In this document: positions 58,757 through 64,000 of the stretch, one piece after another
Numbering within the stretch: position 1 is the first letter of the stretch
How the letters are laid out: every line of letters begins with the position of its first letter
Source of the DNA: CAZGXI01 sp964529715
GTDB taxonomy: Bacteria; Chloroflexota; Anaerolineae; Aggregatilineales; Ch27
Assembly (NCBI GenBank): GCA_964529715.1
Contig: CAZGXI010000001.1
Span: 124,001 to 188,000, forward strand
Length of the DNA stretch: 64,000 bases
Reading direction: 5' to 3'
The notes under the pieces: generated by a model
What the model saw: the letters and a program-made list of their open reading frames with translations, nothing else
What the model was told of the DNA's origin: nothing
The model's database searches: none
Position numbers and translations under genes: made by a program

Positions 58757-61285
58757 CTACGGCCCCTCCCCACCCGGTGGGCGCTGGTCCGGCGGGACAT
58801 ACTCGGCCACCGTGAAGGGCACCGGCCTGGCCTCCTGCGTCGAACCGTCGGCCAGTTCCGCGACGGCGGTCAGTTCGTGGTGGCCTACCTCCAACACCCA
58901 CCACACCACCCAGGGCGATTCCACCGCGCTGCCGATCGCCTGCCCGTCCATGAAGTAGGTCACGCGGCGGGTCTCCGGCGGCGCACCGACCGTCAGGCGC
59001 AACCGCTGCGCTTCCGGCGGCAGCATAGGCGACAGGCGAAAGGTGGTGTACGGATCGGGTTCCAGCAGGCGCAGGCCCGCATCCGCATCCGGCGGGATCA
59101 GCGACGCACCGAGGGGCGGCGCAGGGATGCCCTGGCGAATAGCCCAGTCGCGCGCCTCCTGCGGCAACACGAGATAGACCTGGGTGACGCGATCTTCTTC
59201 CGGCGTGTTCTCGTCGGCGAGCAGGCCCGTACGCCGGTCAATCGTGAAGACCTGGTGGAACGTGTCCGGCGCGGTCGGCGCGGTGCCCTCGATGAACCAC
59301 TCGCGGATACGGCGCGGACAGGCGTCGGTGGGCAGCAGGCCGCTCAGGGCGCACACTTCTGCCTGCACCAGCCCTTCGGGCCGCTGGAAACTCAACTCCG
59401 GCTGGCCACGCAGCACTTCGCGCATAAACTCGTGCCAGATCGGCCCCGCGCCGCTGACGCCGGTCGTATTCGCCATCGGCGTGTTGTCAGCGTTGCCCAC
59501 CCACACCCCCACCACGAGATTCGGCGTGTAGCCGAGCGTCCAGTTGTCGCGGTAATCGGTGGTGGTGCCGGTCTTGGCAGCGGCAGGTCGCCCGATTTGC
59601 AGCACCGAGTTCGGGCCGAACGAAGGGATGCGCGCGTTGTTGTCGCTGAGGATGTCCGTGATCAGCCAGGCCACGCGCTCGTCGAGCACGCGGTCGCTCA
59701 ACGGGCGGGATTCCCAGGTGAACAGGACGTTCCCGGCGGCGTCTTCCACGCGCGTGATCATCACCGGATGGATGGCGTAGCCGCCGTTCGCCAGCGCCGC
59801 GTAAGCGCCGGTCAGTTCCAGCAGCCGGACCTCCCCACCGCCCAGCGTCACGGCCAGGTCGATCCGGTCGTTGCCGATCAGCGTGGTCACACCCAGGCGG
59901 GTGAGCAGTTGCACCAGCGTGTCCACGCCGACGTGTTCCAGCGCCACGACGGCAGGGATGTTGTAGGACGAGGCCAGTGCCTCACGGACCAATACCGGGC
60001 CATGCTCCACCAGCCCGAAGTTGGCCGGGGTGTAGCTTTCCAGCCGCCGGGTGATGAAGGGCGTCTCCACGTCCAGGATCATCGTTGCGGGCGTCCAGGG
60101 ATCGGGCCGCGTAGGATCAAAAGCGGCGGCATAGGTGAACGGCTTGAGCGCGCTGCCCGGCTGACGCGGTGCCAAGGCGGCGTTGTATGCGCCGCTGATG
60201 CGCTCATTGAAGTAGTCTGGGCTGCCGAGCATCGCCAACACATGCCCGGTATAGGGGTCCAGCGCCACCAGCGCGGCGTTGTTGACGTTGTGCCCCTGCT
60301 CGCCCGGCCCAGGCGTGTTGAGACGGTTCAGGTGGCGCTGCGCGATCCGCTCGGCAGCGTGCTGCCAGTCTAGATCGAGCGTCGTGGTGACGGTCAGCCC
60401 GCCCTGGTACAGCGCCTCAGGATAATCGCGCCCCAACTGCTCCCACACGGCCATCACGAAATGCGGCGCTTCGATGGGAAAACGCACGGCGGCGTACTGT
60501 AAAGGTTCCTCGGCAGCGCGCTCGGCCTCGGCTTCGGTAATGTAGCCGTGTTGCGCCATAAGGCCCAGGACCACCGCCTGCCGCTCCTCGGCGGGACCGG
60601 GGTTTTCCAGCGGATCGTAAATCCCCGGCGACTGCGGCAATCCAGCTAGCATGGCACACTGCGCCAGGTCGAGCGTCTCCACGCCCACGCCGAAATACGA
60701 CCGCGCTGCCGCCTCGATGCCGTAGGCCAGGTTGCCGTAGTAGGTCTGGTTGAGGTAAAGCGTCAGGATATCATCTTTGGAATAGACCGAGGCCAGCCGC
60801 AGGGCCAGGATCGTCTCACGCAGCTTGCGCAGGAGCGTCCGTTCGGCGCGTTGTTCGGGATCAAAGAGCAGGTTACGCGCCACCTGCTGCGTGATCGTGC
60901 TGCCCCCCGCCAGTACCTCGCCACCTTCGAGATTGATGCGCAGCGCGCGCAAGATGCCCTCGGCATCCACGCCGATGTTGCTATAAAAATTGGCGTCCTC
61001 GGTGGCGATGGTCGCGTCGATGCAGTGCTGCGGGATGCGATCCAGCGTGACGGCGCGGTTGCGCCCGCCTTCGGGATCGACGATCTCGTAGAGCAGCCGC
61101 CCCTGCCGGTCGAGGATGCGCGTCGAAGGCAGGGCCATTCCTGCTTCCAGGTTGGCGATGTCCGGCAGGTCGGTGAACAGGGCTGCGATCAGCCAGCCCG
61201 CGCCGATCCCCAGGGCCAGCAATAGGATGCCCAGGAGCAGGCTCAGGCGGCGGTGGCGGCGAAAAAAGCGGTGCACAGATAACAC
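58757..61285 (-). CDS. Class A penicillin-binding protein (PBP1C-like)
   Basis: The protein (842 residues) has an N-terminal membrane helix (LSLLLGILLLALGIGAGWLI) and a GT51 glycosyltransferase domain (TIATEDANFYSNIGVD, LAGGSTITQQVARNLL). The transpeptidase has PGSALKPFTY (SxxK), ALASSYNIPA (SxN) and AAKTGTTTDY (KTG). The C-terminal 150 residues look like the PBP1C tail. It polymerises and cross-links peptidoglycan outside the membrane. The GTG starts (61285 or 61276) lie inside a 19-base inverted repeat, so the native start may have been replaced. Confidence 0.93.
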   Translation of the reverse strand: MLSVHRFFRRHRRLSLLLGILLLALGIGAGWLIAALFTDLPDIANLEAGMALPSTRILDRQGRLLYEIVDPEGGRNRAVTLDRIPQHCIDATIATEDANFYSNIGVDAEGILRALRINLEGGEVLAGGSTITQQVARNLLFDPEQRAERTLLRKLRETILALRLASVYSKDDILTLYLNQTYYGNLAYGIEAAARSYFGVGVETLDLAQCAMLAGLPQSPGIYDPLENPGPAEERQAVVLGLMAQHGYITEAEAERAAEEPLQYAAVRFPIEAPHFVMAVWEQLGRDYPEALYQGGLTVTTTLDLDWQHAAERIAQRHLNRLNTPGPGEQGHNVNNAALVALDPYTGHVLAMLGSPDYFNERISGAYNAALAPRQPGSALKPFTYAAAFDPTRPDPWTPATMILDVETPFITRRLESYTPANFGLVEHGPVLVREALASSYNIPAVVALEHVGVDTLVQLLTRLGVTTLIGNDRIDLAVTLGGGEVRLLELTGAYAALANGGYAIHPVMITRVEDAAGNVLFTWESRPLSDRVLDERVAWLITDILSDNNARIPSFGPNSVLQIGRPAAAKTGTTTDYRDNWTLGYTPNLVVGVWVGNADNTPMANTTGVSGAGPIWHEFMREVLRGQPELSFQRPEGLVQAEVCALSGLLPTDACPRRIREWFIEGTAPTAPDTFHQVFTIDRRTGLLADENTPEEDRVTQVYLVLPQEARDWAIRQGIPAPPLGASLIPPDADAGLRLLEPDPYTTFRLSPMLPPEAQRLRLTVGAPPETRRVTYFMDGQAIGSAVESPWVVWWVLEVGHHELTAVAELADGSTQEARPVPFTVAEYVPPDQRPPGGEGP

Positions 61286-61491
61286 AGATGACGTTCGATT
61301 CTCACAGATAGTTCAACGATTCCGATGATGCAGCTTGCGGGCGTTATCCATACCCAAGCACGGTGTAGGTCTCGTAGAACAGGCCGATGATTTTCCGGGT
61401 TAGATCGCTATGTTTACCACGCTCATCTAAACCCATCGCTCTCCTTGATTTTATCTGTGAAAAGCAGTCCCGATCTGTGTCATCTGTGTAC
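61271..61491. repeat. Inverted-repeat element around a GxxExxY remnant
   Basis: GTGCACAGATAACACAGAT at 61271-61289 is an inverted copy (two mismatches) of ATCTGTGTCATCTGTGTAC at 61473-61491. The two frame about 180 bases that include a truncated GxxExxY gene. The left copy overlaps the start of the penicillin-binding protein gene. GxxExxY genes are often found with such ACAGATGACACAGAT units. Confidence 0.65.
61344..61436 (-). pseudogene. Truncated GxxExxY protein
   Basis: AGGAGAG stands before an ATG at 61436. The 30 residues that follow contain GKHSDLTRKIIGLFYETYTV and LGYG, then a stop. This matches the first third of GxxExxY-family proteins, which normally run to about 125 residues; the motif Gly-x-x-x-Glu and the LGYG turn are recognisable. 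The rest of the gene is missing. Its function is unknown even when intact. Confidence 0.6.
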
Positions 61492-61509
61492 TATTCCCCT
61501 ACGCCTCCC

Positions 61510-63201
<1,692 letters not shown>

Positions 63202-63329
63202 CGTACAGTCCCCCAGCGTAAGGCGCCGCATAGAGCACAACAATACTGTGTAGAAGCTGCTCACCCGACCCTGGGAGCAGATCAAAAACAAAGGATGCAG
63301 TTCAACGGCTTACCCCCGAAAAAGAACCG

Positions 63330-64000
63330 TCAACGGTCGTGCACCAGTTGCGCCCGGCGCTGTAATTCGCGGTCTAGGTGGAAAATAGCCACACTGTTAT
63401 TCGCGTGTAATGTGGCCTGATACGCATTTTCTGTCAAATCGTGAACTTCTTGCAACAAAAAGTAAAGTTCCTCGTTGGCGCGGCGCAGGCGTTCGCGCCG
63501 CAGATAGAGCACCTTCTCCACAAAGTCCGTTTCTGGTCCGGCTAACGGACGCCCCTCGCGTTGCTGCTGCTTGAGCACCGACGCCCACTCCGCCCGCAGC
63601 GGTCCTGGCAGCGCCGCCTGAAAAGCATCTTGCGGCGTCGTCGCCCGCAATTCATCTACCTGACGGCACAATGGCTCCCCCAGCGAGGCCCGCACGTGTT
63701 CCAGCGGATCCACGTCGTCCTGCGCCAACGCCGCCAACAATGCTCGCACAATGACCTGGGAGGCTGCATCGCAGAAATCCTGCGGCTCCAGCGGCCCCAA
63801 CGCCACACGAACCGCCGCCTGACGCTGTTGATCCGGCACGACCTGGGCCGCTTCATCGGCTACCTGGCGCAGCGCCCGGTTTGCCTGGTAGATCAACTCC
63901 GGTTGCCGCAACAGCGCGCTCAGACAGTAACGCTCCTGTGCGCTCGCCAGAACGGGGCGCGGACGGGCACGCGCCGCTGTCGGCAGCGCGTCTGCCTCGG
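63330..64000 (-). CDS. dnaG: DNA primase DnaG, C-terminal part
   Basis: The frame is open to the window edge, so only the last 223 residues are seen. They begin with LPTAARARPRPVLASAQERY and continue CLSALLRQPELIYQANRALR, the helical C-terminal domain that binds the replicative helicase DnaB. The end is a long helix with many Arg and Glu (LYLRRERLRRANEELYFLLQ). The catalytic and zinc domains lie outside. The 128-base gap to the sigma factor gene is typical for the dnaG-rpoD arrangement and shows no strong terminator. Confidence 0.8.
   Translation of the reverse strand, partial: EADALPTAARARPRPVLASAQERYCLSALLRQPELIYQANRALRQVADEAAQVVPDQQRQAAVRVALGPLEPQDFCDAASQVIVRALLAALAQDDVDPLEHVRASLGEPLCRQVDELRATTPQDAFQAALPGPLRAEWASVLKQQQREGRPLAGPETDFVEKVLYLRRERLRRANEELYFLLQEVHDLTENAYQATLHANNSVAIFHLDRELQRRAQLVHDR

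Noticed and set aside
58652..60373. 573-residue open frame on the plus strand
   Set aside because: It is antisense to the penicillin-binding protein, whose motifs are clear; composition is Arg/His-rich as in GC shadow frames.

Overview
The window looks like a chromosomal segment of a GC-rich Chloroflexota bacterium, most likely Anaerolineae-like. This is an inference from style, not from a marker phylogeny. The signs are Thr-Pro-rich linkers in surface and signalling proteins, a Ser/Thr kinase ending in SH3-like domains, a cyclase/AAA/TPR regulator, VanW and PPC-type secreted proteins, a PucR regulator, and dnaG followed by an rpoD-type sigma gene. I see no phage, plasmid, transposase or CRISPR array.

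Layout. 1-8.1 kb: the end of a NIF3 gene, a two-domain methyltransferase, a decayed sigma factor, a GH4 glycosidase with a sugar kinase, an F420-type reductase-like protein, a membrane glycosyltransferase carrying two inserted repeats, and a DinB remnant. 8-14.6 kb: a PpsR-like kinase/pyrophosphorylase, a membrane-anchored glycosidase, a lipoprotein, mscL, an M23 peptidase and small proteins. 14.6-22 kb: a receptor kinase divergent from a large cyclase/AAA/TPR protein, then a response-regulator-like protein. 22-25.7 kb: rlmD, a glycosyltransferase and a pentapeptide-repeat protein. 25.8-29.1 kb (minus): an operon of an M50 protease with a PqqD-like domain, a membrane protein, two FHA proteins and a zinc-finger protein. 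29.4-35.2 kb (minus): VanW, a broken SH3-like protein and a PPC-repeat protein.

35.3-39.5 kb is the most unusual locus. A 32-residue peptide gene ending in a Cys-rich tail has a near-consensus promoter, a strong ribosome binding site and tandem terminators. It is followed by an ABC-2 transporter and GNAT acetyltransferases. 39.5-49.5 kb holds a lipoprotein, ilvE, a sigma-70 factor, acnA, an azlC/azlD deletion fusion, an OmpR-type regulator, a PucR regulator and tRNA-Glu. 49.7-56.1 kb holds a GH13 enzyme, kamA, a metallopeptidase and an oxidoreductase. 56.3-58.7 kb is a two-gene respiratory operon: an octaheme cytochrome and an internally duplicated eight-helix membrane protein with two pairs of helix-end histidines. 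A perfect FNR-type box lies upstream. 58.8-64 kb holds a class A penicillin-binding protein, a GxxExxY remnant inside an inverted repeat, a second sigma-70 factor and the 3' end of dnaG.

Two themes cut across the window. First, at least five genes look like internal-deletion products (sigma, DinB, SH3, GNAT, AzlC/AzlD). Second, short palindromic or tandem repeats recur between genes and twice inside one coding region. Function calls rest on motifs read by eye; no database search was run.
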